From: SZUA-430 sp964647355
GTDB lineage: Bacteria > Pseudomonadota > Alphaproteobacteria > Micropepsales > Micropepsaceae
Assembly (NCBI GenBank): GCA_964647355.1
Contig: CAZYGK010000008.1
Location: forward strand, 3,453 to 67,452
Direction: 5' to 3'
Length of the DNA: 64,000 bases
Shown here: positions 33,689 through 42,615 of the stretch, piece after piece
Layout: each line of letters starts with the position of its first letter
Numbering within the stretch: position 1 is the first letter of the stretch
Made by a program: the position numbers and the translations under genes
The notes under the pieces: generated by a model
What the model was told of the DNA's origin: nothing
Seen by the model: only the letters and a program-made list of their open reading frames with translations
Databases searched by the model: none

Positions 33689-35533
33689 ATGGCGAAGAAG
33701 GATAAGGGGTCGGACGCTCCTGCGGACGAGCCGGATCTCGGGTTGGGCGGTGGTGGCGGGGCCAAGAAGGTGCTCCAGCCGAAGACGCACGCGAACGAGA
33801 ACAAGACGCACACCGCCTACCGCGTGCTGGCGCGGAAGTACCGGCCGCAGACGTTCGAGGACGGATTTATCGGCCAAGCCGCAATGAAGCGGACGCTTGA
33901 AAATGCGTTCGCTGCCGGGCGCATTGCGCACGCCTTCATGCTGACCGGTGTGCGCGGCGTGGGAAAGACCACGACGGCGCGCATCATTGCGAAGGCGTTG
34001 AACTGCATCGGGCCGGATGGGAAGCGCACCGAGCCGACGGTGAAGCCATGCGGCGAATGCGAGCCCTGCAAGTCGATCGCGGAATCGCGCTGCACCGACG
34101 TGTTCGAGATGGACGCGGCATCGCGCACCGGCATCGACGACATCCGCGAGATCGTCGAGGGTGTGCGTTACGCGCCGGCCGAGGTGCGCTTTAAGGTCTA
34201 CATCATCGACGAAGTTCACATGCTGTCCAAGCAGGCGTTCAACGGGTTGCTCAAGACTCTGGAAGAGCCTCCGCCGCATGTGAAGTTCATCTTCGCGACG
34301 ACGGAAATCCGCAAGGTGCCGATCACCGTGCTGTCCCGGTGTCAGCGGTTCGATTTGAAGCGCGTGCCGGTGGACGAGCTGGCCGCGCATCTCGCCTACG
34401 TGTGCAAGTCGGAGGAGCGGCCGGCGGACGCTGCTGCGCTTGCTCTCATCGCGCGGGCCGCGGAGGGATCGGCGCGCGATGCGCTCTCGCTGCTCGATCA
34501 GGCGTTTGCGCATGCGGGCGGGGCGGATATCGAAGAAGAAGCCGTGCGTTCGATGTTGGGCCTTGCCGATCGCAGCCGGGGCTTGGAGCTGTTCGCCATG
34601 CTGATGCGCGGCGCGATCGGCGATGCGCTTGGCGAGTTCCGCGCGCAATACGATTCCGGCGCCGATCCGCTGGCGGTTCTTCAAGATCTTTCGCAGATTT
34701 GCCATGAAGTTACGCGCACGAAAGTCGTGGGCGGGAGCGGGAGTGCCGGTGCGACGGCGGAAGAGGCGAAGCGGCTGCAGGACTTGGCCCAGAGGCTGAC
34801 GGTGCCTCAGTTGGCGCGGACGTGGCAGCTGATGTTGAAGGCGCTCGCGGAGGTGCAGGTGGCGCCCGATGCCGCGGCGGCGACCGAGATGGCGCTCATT
34901 CGCGTCGCCTATGCGGCCGAGCTTCCGCCGACGGATCAACTCGTGAAGAGTGCGGGATCGGGCGCGCCGGCCGCGTCGACGCCTTCGCGCGGCGCGTCGG
35001 GTTCGGCGCCACCGCCATCTCCTCCGCCACTTCGGATGAGTTCGCAAAGCGGGACCGCGACCGCGCGGAGCGAGCCGACGATGAGCGCCCCGCCGGTCGC
35101 ACAATCCGCTGCTGCGCCGCGGGTGACTCTGCAGAGCTTTGCGGACATCGTTGCGCTGGCGCGCGAGCACCGGGAGGTGCGGCTCGTTTATGCGCTGGAG
35201 CATTGGGTGCATTTGGTGCGGTTCGTGCGCGGGCGGCTTGAGATTCGGCTCGATCCGGCGGCGCCGCCGGCGTTGCCGGGCGAACTCTCCGACAAGCTCT
35301 GGAAGCTGGCGGGCGAACGCTGGGTCGTAACGGTGTCGAGTGCGCAAGGCGAGCCCACGATCGCCGCGCAGATTGAAGCGAAGGATCAGGCGCGCCGTGC
35401 CTCGGCGGCGCAAGACCCGCTGCTCAAGGCCGCGATGGCGATGTTTCCGGGCGCCAAGATCGTCGCCGTGCGCGACCGTGATGCTTTCGACGTGGAGGGT
35501 GAGGTGCCGGAAGAAGGCGGGGAGGCGTCATGA
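33689..35533 (+). CDS. dnaX: DNA polymerase III subunits gamma/tau
   Basis: A 614-residue clamp-loader ATPase. The frame opens at 33428 inside nudC and ffs; the ATG at 33689 (MAKKDKGSD) is the sensible start. After a Gly-rich leader come YRVLARKYRPQTF, Walker A GVRGVGKTTTARI, the zinc-module cysteines (CGECEPCKSI plus an upstream Cys), Walker B DEVHML, and the SRC motif LSRCQRFDLKR. A Pro/Ala/Ser-rich linker at about residues 425–485 precedes the C-terminal tau domain. It ends four bases into ybaB (ATGA) and heads the dnaX–ybaB–recR operon. Confidence 0.95.
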   Translation: MAKKDKGSDAPADEPDLGLGGGGGAKKVLQPKTHANENKTHTAYRVLARKYRPQTFEDGFIGQAAMKRTLENAFAAGRIAHAFMLTGVRGVGKTTTARIIAKALNCIGPDGKRTEPTVKPCGECEPCKSIAESRCTDVFEMDAASRTGIDDIREIVEGVRYAPAEVRFKVYIIDEVHMLSKQAFNGLLKTLEEPPPHVKFIFATTEIRKVPITVLSRCQRFDLKRVPVDELAAHLAYVCKSEERPADAAALALIARAAEGSARDALSLLDQAFAHAGGADIEEEAVRSMLGLADRSRGLELFAMLMRGAIGDALGEFRAQYDSGADPLAVLQDLSQICHEVTRTKVVGGSGSAGATAEEAKRLQDLAQRLTVPQLARTWQLMLKALAEVQVAPDAAAATEMALIRVAYAAELPPTDQLVKSAGSGAPAASTPSRGASGSAPPPSPPPLRMSSQSGTATARSEPTMSAPPVAQSAAAPRVTLQSFADIVALAREHREVRLVYALEHWVHLVRFVRGRLEIRLDPAAPPALPGELSDKLWKLAGERWVVTVSSAQGEPTIAAQIEAKDQARRASAAQDPLLKAAMAMFPGAKIVAVRDRDAFDVEGEVPEEGGEAS

Positions 35534-35847
35534 AGAATTTCGGCGACATCATGAAGCAAGCGCAGCAGCTGCAGGCGCGCTTTCAAGAGGCGCAGGAGAA
35601 AGTCAAAGCCGTCGAAGCCGAGGGGCAATCCGGCGGCGGGATGGTGCGCGTGACGCTGAACGGCAGCGGGCTTGCCACTGCGGTTAAGATCGATCCGTCG
35701 CTCATGGATCCGAACGACGTTGGGATGCTCGAAGATTTGCTGCGCACGGCGATCAACGATGCGCGCGGTAAAGTCGACGCACGCGTGGGCGACGAGATGG
35801 CGAAAGCAACCGGCGGGTTCCCGTTGCCGCCGGGGATGAAGTTTTAG
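35530..35847 (+). CDS. YbaB/EbfC family nucleoid-associated protein
   Basis: A 105-residue DNA-binding protein that forms tweezer-like dimers. The sequence has the family opening MKNFGDIMKQAQQLQ, the helix RFQEAQEKVKAVEAEG, and the core GGGMVRVTLNG followed by IDPSLMDPNDVGMLEDLL. It overlaps dnaX by four bases and recR follows after three bases, the standard dnaX–ybaB–recR order. Confidence 0.95.
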   Translation: MKNFGDIMKQAQQLQARFQEAQEKVKAVEAEGQSGGGMVRVTLNGSGLATAVKIDPSLMDPNDVGMLEDLLRTAINDARGKVDARVGDEMAKATGGFPLPPGMKF

Positions 35848-35850
35848 CCG

Positions 35851-36453
35851 ATGGCGGCGCTTTCCGGCCCTGAGATCGAACGCTTGGTGCAGCTGCTTGC
35901 GCGACTGCCGGGGCTTGGGCCGCGGTCTGCGCGGCGCGCCGCGCTTGTGCTCATCAAGAAAAAGGAAAGCCTGCTGCAGCCGCTCGCCGCCGCCCTGGAA
36001 GAGGCTGGGCGGGTGATTAAGTCGTGCGGCACGTGCGGCAATCTCGATACGTCAAATCCGTGCGGCGTGTGCACCGAGGCGAAGCGCGACGCGGCGCTCA
36101 TCTGCGTGGTCGAGGACGTGGCCGATCTCTGGGCGCTGGAGCGCGCGGGCGTGTTTCGCGGGCGCTATCACGTGCTCGGCGGCACGCTCTCCGCGCTCGA
36201 CGGGCGGGGGCCGGATCAGCTGAGCATCGGCGCGCTCGTCGAACGTGTGAAAGCGGGAGGCGTGCGCGAGGTGGTGCTGGGGCTCAACGCCACCGTCGAG
36301 GGCCAAACGACCGCGCACTATGTGACAGATTTGATCGCGCCGCTCGGCGTGTCGGTGACCCGGCTGGCGCACGGCGTGCCGGTCGGCGGGGAACTCGACT
36401 ATCTGGACGAGGGCACGCTCGCCGCCGCGTTTGCGGCACGGCGGGCGATGTAG
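35851..36453 (+). CDS. recR: Recombination mediator RecR
   Basis: A 200-residue protein that works with RecF/RecO in loading RecA at gaps. It has the N-terminal helix-hairpin-helix (LARLPGLGPRSARRAAL), the four-cysteine zinc site (CGTCGNLDTSNPCGVC), and a Toprim domain (ICVVEDVADLWALE, YHVLGGTLSALDG). Length is normal. It is three bases after ybaB. Confidence 0.95.
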   Translation: MAALSGPEIERLVQLLARLPGLGPRSARRAALVLIKKKESLLQPLAAALEEAGRVIKSCGTCGNLDTSNPCGVCTEAKRDAALICVVEDVADLWALERAGVFRGRYHVLGGTLSALDGRGPDQLSIGALVERVKAGGVREVVLGLNATVEGQTTAHYVTDLIAPLGVSVTRLAHGVPVGGELDYLDEGTLAAAFAARRAM

Positions 36454-36512
36454 CCACCGTTCACCAAGCTGCCGTCTTGACGGCCGGTGGGGTTGGTCTT
36501 ACGTCCACGACC

Positions 36513-37073
36513 ATGGCTAAACGTCCTATTCTTGTTGCTCCGGATCCCGTGCTGAAGCAGGTGTCGCAGCCTGTGGCGGAGGTTACCGACGAGTTGCGTC
36601 GTCTGATGGACGACATGCTGGAGACGATGTACGCGGCGCCGGGGATCGGGCTTGCGGCTATTCAGATCGGCGTTGCGAAGCGCATTATCGTGATCGATGT
36701 CGGAAAGGATAAGCCCGATGCCGACGACGGCGACGACGAGGCGAAGAAGAAAGAGAAAGATCCGGATCCGATGTACTTCGTGAACCCGGAGATCGTCTGG
36801 GCGTCGGACGAGAAGGTGATGTGCGAGGAAGGGTGTCTGTCGGTGCCGGACCTCTATGAGGAGGTCGAGCGGCCGGCGCGGGTGAAGGTGCGGTATCTCG
36901 ACTATCACGGCGAACAACGCGAGATCGACTGCGAGGGGATGCTTGCCGTTTGCATTCAGCACGAGATGGATCATCTCGAGGGCGTGCTCTTCATCGATCA
37001 TCTGTCGCGGCTGAAGCGCGAGATGATGCTGAAGAAGCTCATCAAAGCGCGGAAGCGCGAGACGGTGGGCTAG
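36513..37073 (+). CDS. def: Peptide deformylase
   Basis: A 186-residue iron/zinc enzyme that removes the formyl group from new proteins. All three motifs are present: GIGLAAIQIG, EEGCLSVP (metal Cys) and QHEMDHLEG (metal His pair and catalytic Glu). Between the first two lies an acidic/basic insertion of about 20 residues (PDADDGDDEAKKKEKDPDP), which is longer than in E. coli. The ATG at 36513 gives MAKRPILVAPDPVLK. The TAG overlaps the GTG of fmt by one base. Confidence 0.95.
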   Translation: MAKRPILVAPDPVLKQVSQPVAEVTDELRRLMDDMLETMYAAPGIGLAAIQIGVAKRIIVIDVGKDKPDADDGDDEAKKKEKDPDPMYFVNPEIVWASDEKVMCEEGCLSVPDLYEEVERPARVKVRYLDYHGEQREIDCEGMLAVCIQHEMDHLEGVLFIDHLSRLKREMMLKKLIKARKRETVG

Positions 37074-37984
37074 TGGGCCGTCTGCGCCTCGCGTTCATGG
37101 GAACACCTGCGTTTTCCGTGCCGACGCTGGAGGCGTTGGTGTCGGCGGGACATGAGATCGTTTGCGTTTACTCGCAGCCGCCGCGGCCCTCTGGGCGCGG
37201 GCATAAGTTGCAGCCGTCGGCGGTTCAGGCTGCGGCGGAGCGGCTTCAGATCCCCGTGCGGGTGCCCGTGAGCTTGAAGGGGGCGGACGAGCAGGCGGCG
37301 TTTACGGCGCTCAAGCTCGATGCGGCGGTTGTTGTGGCCTACGGGCTGCTCTTGCCTAAACCTATTCTGGACGCGCCGCGTCTTGGCTGCTTCAACTTGC
37401 ATGCTTCGCTGTTGCCGCGCTGGCGGGGAGCGGCACCCATTCACCGGGCGGTGATGGCGGGCGACGACGAAACCGGCGTCATGGTCATGCGCATGGAGGA
37501 GGGGCTCGATACGGGGCCCGTGCTCAGCGCCTGGCGGTGCGTGATCGGCGACGATACGACGACGGGCGCTTTGCAGGACGTGCTGGCGCGCGAGGGCGCG
37601 CGGTTGATGGTCGAAACGCTTGCCGGCGATTTGCGCGCGGTGGTGCAGAGCGCCGAAGGCGTTACCTATGCAAAGAAGATCGTGCCGGAAGAGGCGAAGA
37701 TCGACTGGACGCGCCCGGCGCGCGAGGTGCTGCGGCATGTGCATGGGCTGAACCCCGCGCCCGGCGCTTGGACGATGTCCGGAGAGGCGCGGTTGAAGAT
37801 CTTGCGGGTGCGTCTTGCGCCAGGCGGCGGCGTGGCCGGCACGGTGATTGCCTCGCCGTTTGTCGTTGCGTGCGGCGAGGGCGCGCTGGAGGTGGTCGAG
37901 CTGCAGCGCGCGGGGCGCGGTGCGCAGGGGGTGGAAGAGTTTCGCCGTGGGTTTCCCTTGGCCGTCGGTTCGCGGCTCGGCTGA
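37073..37984 (+). CDS. fmt: Methionyl-tRNA formyltransferase
   Basis: A 303-residue enzyme that formylates initiator Met-tRNA. It starts at GTG 37073, overlapping the def stop (TAGTG), and reads MGRLRLAFMGTPAFSVP. Family motifs are VYSQPPRPSGRGHKL, the catalytic FNLHASLLPRWRGAAPI with N, H and, later, GDDETGVMVMRMEEGLDTGP. The C-terminal OB-like domain follows. The TGA overlaps the truA ATG by one base. Confidence 0.95.
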   Translation: MGRLRLAFMGTPAFSVPTLEALVSAGHEIVCVYSQPPRPSGRGHKLQPSAVQAAAERLQIPVRVPVSLKGADEQAAFTALKLDAAVVVAYGLLLPKPILDAPRLGCFNLHASLLPRWRGAAPIHRAVMAGDDETGVMVMRMEEGLDTGPVLSAWRCVIGDDTTTGALQDVLAREGARLMVETLAGDLRAVVQSAEGVTYAKKIVPEEAKIDWTRPAREVLRHVHGLNPAPGAWTMSGEARLKILRVRLAPGGGVAGTVIASPFVVACGEGALEVVELQRAGRGAQGVEEFRRGFPLAVGSRLG

Positions 37985-38742
37985 TGCGCTGGAAGCTTCT
38001 CATCGAGTACGATGGTGCGCCGTTTCAGGGCTGGCAACGGCAGGACAATGGTCCTTCCGTGCAGGCCGCGGTGGAGCAGGCAATCCTGAAGCTGACGGGC
38101 GAGAGCGTCACGATTGCGGCGGCAGGCCGCACGGATACCGGTGTGCACGCTTTCGGCCAGGTGGCGCATGCCGACATCGCGAAGGTTCTTGCCCCCGACA
38201 AGATGCGCGATGCGCTGAACGCGCATTTGCGGCCGCATCCGGTTGCGGTGCTTGCCGCCGAGGCGGTGAGCGAGGATTTTCATGCGCGGTTCAACGCGAC
38301 GGGGCGGCACTATCTCTATCGGATCGTCAATCGCCGGGCGCCGCTGACGCTCGATCATGGGAAGGCGTGGCAGGTGCAGGCGCCGCTGGACGCGACGGCG
38401 ATGCATGCGGCGGCGCAGCGGCTCGTCGGGCATCACGACTTCACGACGTTCCGCGCGGCCGAGTGTCAGGCGAAGTCGCCGATGAAGACGCTCGACCGGC
38501 TCGACGTGTCGCGCGTGGGCGAAGAGATTTCTGTGCGCGCCTCGGCACGCTCGTTCCTACATCATCAGGTGCGCTCGATGGTGGGGACGCTGAAAATGGT
38601 TGGCGCGGGGAAAATGACGGTGAACGACGTCGCGGCCGCTTTGGCCGCGCGGGACCGGACGCAATGCGGTCCCGTGGCGCCGCCGGACGGGCTCTACTTG
38701 GTTCGCGTCGACTACGGGGTTAGGTCGACGAGCTCGACTTGA
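37984..38742 (+). CDS. truA: tRNA pseudouridine(38-40) synthase TruA
   Basis: A 252-residue tRNA-modifying enzyme for the anticodon stem. Marks: LLIEYDGAPFQGWQRQ, the catalytic Asp in AAGRTDTGVHAFGQV, FHARFNATGRHYLYRI, and SFLHHQVRSMVGTLKMVG. The start codon overlaps the fmt stop (TGATG), and the last 31 bases overlap the convergent murI gene. It ends the def–fmt–truA unit. Confidence 0.95.
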   Translation: MRWKLLIEYDGAPFQGWQRQDNGPSVQAAVEQAILKLTGESVTIAAAGRTDTGVHAFGQVAHADIAKVLAPDKMRDALNAHLRPHPVAVLAAEAVSEDFHARFNATGRHYLYRIVNRRAPLTLDHGKAWQVQAPLDATAMHAAAQRLVGHHDFTTFRAAECQAKSPMKTLDRLDVSRVGEEISVRASARSFLHHQVRSMVGTLKMVGAGKMTVNDVAAALAARDRTQCGPVAPPDGLYLVRVDYGVRSTSST

Positions 38743-39527
38743 TCGGGTGCGATCGTCCGGCCGAAGAAGCCTGAGCCGACGCGCGCGAAGCGCTCCGGTG
38801 CGTCGGTGCCCATGAAGGTCGGCTGTTTCGGCGGCCCTTGGCGGCGTAACGCGCGGGTATCGAGTAGGGTTTCGACTTCGTGTGCCGTCGTTGCGGCGCT
38901 GTCGACGAGCGCGACGTTCGGGCCTACCGCCTTTGCGATCGGTTGGACCAAGACGGGGAAGTGGGTGCAGCCAAGGACGAGCGTGTCCGGGCGTTCGGCG
39001 CTCGCGAAGATGTCTTTGAGGTAGCGCTCGGCGGCGCGCTCGGGAACATCGCCATCTGTCCAACCTTCTTCGGCCAATGCGACGAACAAGGGGCAAGCGC
39101 GCTGCACGACTTTGGCCTCGGGTTTCAGGGCGTGAATGGCGCGAACATAGGCGCCGCCCTTCACCGTGCCTTCGGTTGCGATCACCGCGATCGGGCCGCC
39201 GTTGCTGGCGGCGACCGCCGCGCGCGCGCCCGGTTCGACGACGCCCAACACGGGTATCGGCGCGTAGGCGGCGGTCAGCACCGGCAACGCGACAGCCGAC
39301 GCGGTGTTGCAGGCGACGACGATCAGCTTCGGCTGGTAGCGCATCAAGGCGCGTGTCGCTTGCACGGCGTAGCGGGTGACGGTCTCGGCGCTCTTCGTCC
39401 CGTAGGGTAGGCGGGCGGTGTCTCCCAAATAGACGAGATGCTCGTTGGCCAAGCGCTTTGCGATGGCCGACGCGACCGTCAAACCGCCTACGCCGGAATC
39501 GAAGATGGCGATCGGGGTGTCGTTCAT
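38712..39527 (-). CDS. murI: Glutamate racemase
   Basis: A 271-residue cofactor-independent racemase supplying D-glutamate for peptidoglycan. The ATG at 39527 overlaps the stop of the upstream membrane protein gene (ATGA). Both catalytic cysteines are visible: VVACNTASA and LGCTHFPVL. Also IFDSGVGGLTV at the start and YLGDTARLPYGTKS. The C-terminus extends past the usual end and overlaps truA by 31 bases on the opposite strand. Confidence 0.93.
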   Translation of the reverse strand: MNDTPIAIFDSGVGGLTVASAIAKRLANEHLVYLGDTARLPYGTKSAETVTRYAVQATRALMRYQPKLIVVACNTASAVALPVLTAAYAPIPVLGVVEPGARAAVAASNGGPIAVIATEGTVKGGAYVRAIHALKPEAKVVQRACPLFVALAEEGWTDGDVPERAAERYLKDIFASAERPDTLVLGCTHFPVLVQPIAKAVGPNVALVDSAATTAHEVETLLDTRALRRQGPPKQPTFMGTDAPERFARVGSGFFGRTIAPDQVELVDLTP

Positions 39528-40153
39528 CGTGTGGCCGGCAACCAGAGGTCGGCGGCGAAGGGGACCGCGAAGAACTCGTAGTAGGAGTGCAACACCAACC
39601 CCAACAGCGCGGTGCTGGCGGCGATGCTCCAACCGGCGTCGAGTGCAGTCTCGGCGGTGTAGTAGCGATAGTAGAGCGTGAAGACGAGAATGATCGTGTA
39701 GAGGGTGACGGTGTCGCTCGCGTCGATGATCCCTGCCGCAAACAACAAGAAGGCCGGCAGGTTCAGCAGGTAGATGACGATCGTGCCCCAATTGTAAGCG
39801 ATGATCAGCGGTGCGTAGCGGTGCGCGAGCCCCAAGAAGCGCAGCACGAAGATCATAACGAGCGGAAACAGCATCCACTGCAGGGACAGCGTCAGCGTCG
39901 AGAAGACAGCGTCGCCCAAGCCGTAGGCGTTCTCCAACGGGGGTTTGCCCTGCCGGAGCCGCTCGGCTGCGATCACGCCTCGGGCCAGGAGGTCCATGCC
40001 GATATTCATCGGGATCACGATGAGCAGAGCCGCGAACGAGCGATAGAAACCCTCGACGGTGAGATCGAACTTATCCCACGCACGCCGGTCCCGCACGACG
40101 AGCGCGAATGCGGCATCGAGCGAACGGTTGACGTAGGCGATGTTCACGCTCAC
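39524..40153 (-). CDS. Hypothetical polytopic membrane protein between dapE and murI
   Basis: Not assigned to a named family. A 209-residue protein with about five hydrophobic segments (AALLIVIPMNIGM, LQWMLFPLVMIFVLRFLG, TIVIYLLNLPAFLLFAAGI, YTIILVFTLYYRYYTAE, AASTALLGLVL). The GTG at 40153 overlaps the dapE stop (GTGA) and has a GGGGG site just before it; the frame upstream is not used. Its stop overlaps the murI start. Coupled placement between two genes feeding peptidoglycan precursors suggests an envelope role, but nothing in the sequence proves it. Confidence 0.75.
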   Translation of the reverse strand: MSVNIAYVNRSLDAAFALVVRDRRAWDKFDLTVEGFYRSFAALLIVIPMNIGMDLLARGVIAAERLRQGKPPLENAYGLGDAVFSTLTLSLQWMLFPLVMIFVLRFLGLAHRYAPLIIAYNWGTIVIYLLNLPAFLLFAAGIIDASDTVTLYTIILVFTLYYRYYTAETALDAGWSIAASTALLGLVLHSYYEFFAVPFAADLWLPATR

Positions 40154-41331
40154 GCAGCGCCCCCTTCGAAGTATGTGGTGAGGATCGCTTCGTAGATTTT
40201 CGTCAGGCGTTCGAGATCGGCGAGGCGGACGCACTCGTCGGTCTTATGCATCGTTGTGCCGGCAAGGCCGATCTCGGCGACGGGGCAATGGTGGTGAATG
40301 AAGCGCGCGTCGGAGGTTCCACCGGTGGTCGAGAAATTGGGCTTGTCGCCGGTGGCCGCCGTGATTGCACGTTCGAGCAGGCTTGTGAACGTGCCTTGCT
40401 TGGTCAGGAACGGGTGCGCGCCGCGCACGAACTTGAGTTCGTGGGCGAGGTTCAAAGGCTTGAGGGCTGCGTCGCATTCGCCGCCGATCCAGCGCTCCAG
40501 ATCCTCGGCGTTCTGTTCGGTGTTGAAGCGGATGTTGAATGTGGCGCGGGCGGTGGCCGGGATGACGTTCGTGGCCGGATTGCCGACGTCGACGGTCGTC
40601 ACTTCCAAGTTGGAGGGTTGGAAGTCTTTCGTACCTGTGTCGAGCTTGCGCGACGTAATGCGCGCCAAAGCGGCGACGAGACCCGGGATTGGGTTCTTGG
40701 CACGGTCGGGATAGCCGACGTGGCCTTGGACGCCTTTGACAGTCAGATGGCCGGTGAGGCTGCCGCGGCGGCCGATCTTGACCGTGTCGCCCGCGGTGAA
40801 TTCGGCGGTCGGCTCGCCGACGATGCAGTGGTCGATGTGCTCGCCGTTCGCCTGCATCCATTCGAGTATGCGCACGGTGCCGTCGACGGCTGGACCTTCT
40901 TCGTCGCCGGTTAGCAGCAAGCTGATCGAGCCTTTGTTGCCGTGGCGGTCCGCGGTGCGGGCGACGGCGGCGACGAAGGCCGCGATCGCGCTCTTCATGT
41001 CGGCGGCGCCGCGGCCGAACAAGGTGCCGTCGGCCACGACTGCTGCAAATGGGTCGTGGCGCCAGGTCGACGTGTCGCCGGGCGGCACGACGTCGGTGTG
41101 GCCGGCGAAGCAGAAGTTCGGCGCCGAGGTCCCGCGGCGCGCGTAGAGGTTTTCGATCCTCGGGCCGCCTGTCGCGAAGGCAAGGCGCGTGCAGTTGAAG
41201 CCCAAGCTCGAGAGCGCGTGCTCCAGCACCGCAATCGCGCCGCCGTCCGCGGGGGTCACGCTACGGCAACGGATGAGGTCTTGCGCCAGCAGGAGCGGGT
41301 CGGCCAAACGCGCGCGTACTTGTGTTTCCAT
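40150..41331 (-). CDS. dapE: Succinyl-diaminopimelate desuccinylase
   Basis: A 393-residue M20 metalloamidase of the lysine/diaminopimelate pathway. Metal and catalytic motifs are present: FAGHTDVVPPG (His ligand, Asp), GRGAADMKSAI (bridging Asp), TGDEEGPAVDGT (catalytic Glu pair), and a late HHCPVAEIGL region. A dimerisation lid lies between. It heads the minus-strand operon dapE–membrane protein–murI, with 4-base overlaps throughout. dapD is about 4.5 kb away. Confidence 0.94.
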   Translation of the reverse strand: METQVRARLADPLLLAQDLIRCRSVTPADGGAIAVLEHALSSLGFNCTRLAFATGGPRIENLYARRGTSAPNFCFAGHTDVVPPGDTSTWRHDPFAAVVADGTLFGRGAADMKSAIAAFVAAVARTADRHGNKGSISLLLTGDEEGPAVDGTVRILEWMQANGEHIDHCIVGEPTAEFTAGDTVKIGRRGSLTGHLTVKGVQGHVGYPDRAKNPIPGLVAALARITSRKLDTGTKDFQPSNLEVTTVDVGNPATNVIPATARATFNIRFNTEQNAEDLERWIGGECDAALKPLNLAHELKFVRGAHPFLTKQGTFTSLLERAITAATGDKPNFSTTGGTSDARFIHHHCPVAEIGLAGTTMHKTDECVRLADLERLTKIYEAILTTYFEGGAA

Positions 41332-41400
41332 GGGGGCGATTTAGAACCGGCAGTCGACGAGGTCAATTCAAGCACAAGCCAAGTTAACAGCGAGGTAGTC

Positions 41401-42267
41401 ATGGCAGGCCGGCTGGGCGGAAAAGTGGCGGTGATTACGGGCGGTGCGTCCGGAATCGGGCGCGGAACGGTCGAGTTGTTCGTCCGCGAGGGGGCGAAAG
41501 TCGTCGCCGCCGACATCCAGGACGACAAAGGGGCGCGGCTTGAGGAAGAACTGGGAAAGGCCGTGCGCTACATCCGCTGCGACGTGACGCGCGAGGCGGA
41601 TGTGAAGGAAGCCGTCAATTTGGCGGTACAGGCGTTCGGGCGGCTCGATTGTATCTTCAACAACGCCGGAACGCCGGGCGCTCTTGAGAATGCGGAAACG
41701 GTGACAGCGGATGGCTTCGATTCCGTCATGCGGCTGCACGTGCTCGGCGCGATGTTCGGGATGAAGCACGCGGTGCCGGTGATGCGGGCGCAGGGCGGCG
41801 GCTCGATCATCTCGACCGCCTCGATCGCGGGCTTGCGCAACGGGTATGGGCCGCTGCTCTACTCGACCGCGAAGGCGGCAATCGTGCATATGACGAAGGT
41901 GGCCGCAGCGCAGCTTGGGCCGATGAACATCCGGGTGAACTGCATCTGCCCGGGGCTGATTGCGACGCCGATCTTTGCGAAAGGCATCGGGATGGCGACG
42001 CAGGTCGCCGATCAGACGGTCAGCCAGATCGTGACCGTGATGAAGAACTCGCAGCCGATTCCTCGGGCCGGGTTGCCGTCAGATATCGCGGAGGCGGCGC
42101 TCTTTCTCGCCTCCGACGGCTCGGGCTTCGTGAACGGGCATGCCCTGGTCGTTGACGGCGGGATTACCGTCGGACCCACGGGGGCGGCGCAGGAAGCGGT
42201 CTACGCGCCGTTCGTGCAGGCAATGGGAATCGATCCGTCGATGCTGGAGCAGGCTGCGAAGGGGTAA
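41401..42267 (+). CDS. SDR family NAD(P)-dependent oxidoreductase
   Basis: A 288-residue classical short-chain dehydrogenase. It has the cofactor loop TGGASGIGRG, ADIQ (an Asp after the second strand, favouring NAD), NNAGTPGAL, the Ser in STASIAGL, the active-site YSTAKAA and the CPGLIATPIF segment. The C-terminus is 30 residues longer than usual after VVDGGITVG. The substrate is unknown; cyclic or secondary alcohols are common for this class. GCGAGG precedes the ATG. It is followed after five bases by an ABM-family gene, likely co-transcribed. Confidence 0.88.
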   Translation: MAGRLGGKVAVITGGASGIGRGTVELFVREGAKVVAADIQDDKGARLEEELGKAVRYIRCDVTREADVKEAVNLAVQAFGRLDCIFNNAGTPGALENAETVTADGFDSVMRLHVLGAMFGMKHAVPVMRAQGGGSIISTASIAGLRNGYGPLLYSTAKAAIVHMTKVAAAQLGPMNIRVNCICPGLIATPIFAKGIGMATQVADQTVSQIVTVMKNSQPIPRAGLPSDIAEAALFLASDGSGFVNGHALVVDGGITVGPTGAAQEAVYAPFVQAMGIDPSMLEQAAKG

Positions 42268-42272
42268 GCGCG

Positions 42273-42572
42273 ATGATTATTGTGGCGGGTACCGTTCGCG
42301 TGCCTCCGGCGAAGCTCGACGAAGCGCGCGGGATCATGGCGCGGATGATCGCGGCGTCGCGGGCCGAAGACGGCTGTATCGACTATTCCTACTCGGTCGA
42401 TGTGCTTGATCGGGGGTTGGTACGCGTGTGGGAGGTTTGGCGCGACCGCGAGGCGTTGCAGCGGCATTTTCACATGCCGCATCTCGCGGAATGGCGGGCC
42501 GCGTGGCCGACGTTCGGGATCTCCGACCGGAAGCTTGCGATCTACGACGTGAGCGGGACGACGGCGCTGTAG
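42273..42572 (+). CDS. Antibiotic biosynthesis monooxygenase (ABM/YgiN-like) domain protein
   Basis: A 99-residue ferredoxin-like protein. It has the ABM pattern MIIVAGTVRVPPAKLDEARG, SRAEDGCIDYSYS, and VWEVWRDREALQRHFHMPHL. Relatives act on quinols, heme or polyketides without a cofactor, but many have unknown substrates. It lies five bases after the SDR gene, so the two may act on one pathway. Confidence 0.85.
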   Translation: MIIVAGTVRVPPAKLDEARGIMARMIAASRAEDGCIDYSYSVDVLDRGLVRVWEVWRDREALQRHFHMPHLAEWRAAWPTFGISDRKLAIYDVSGTTAL

Positions 42573-42615
42573 GCTGAAACGTCTTGCGGGGGTCGCCGCC
42601 CAGACAAGCGCTGTC

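Noticed and set aside
33572..35413. 613-codon open frame on the minus strand
   Set aside because: It is the antisense shadow of dnaX and ffs in a GC-rich genome; composition is dominated by Arg, Ala and His.
33689..35533. Programmed frameshift in dnaX producing a separate gamma subunit
   Set aside because: I found no clear slippery run followed by a hairpin at the expected place.
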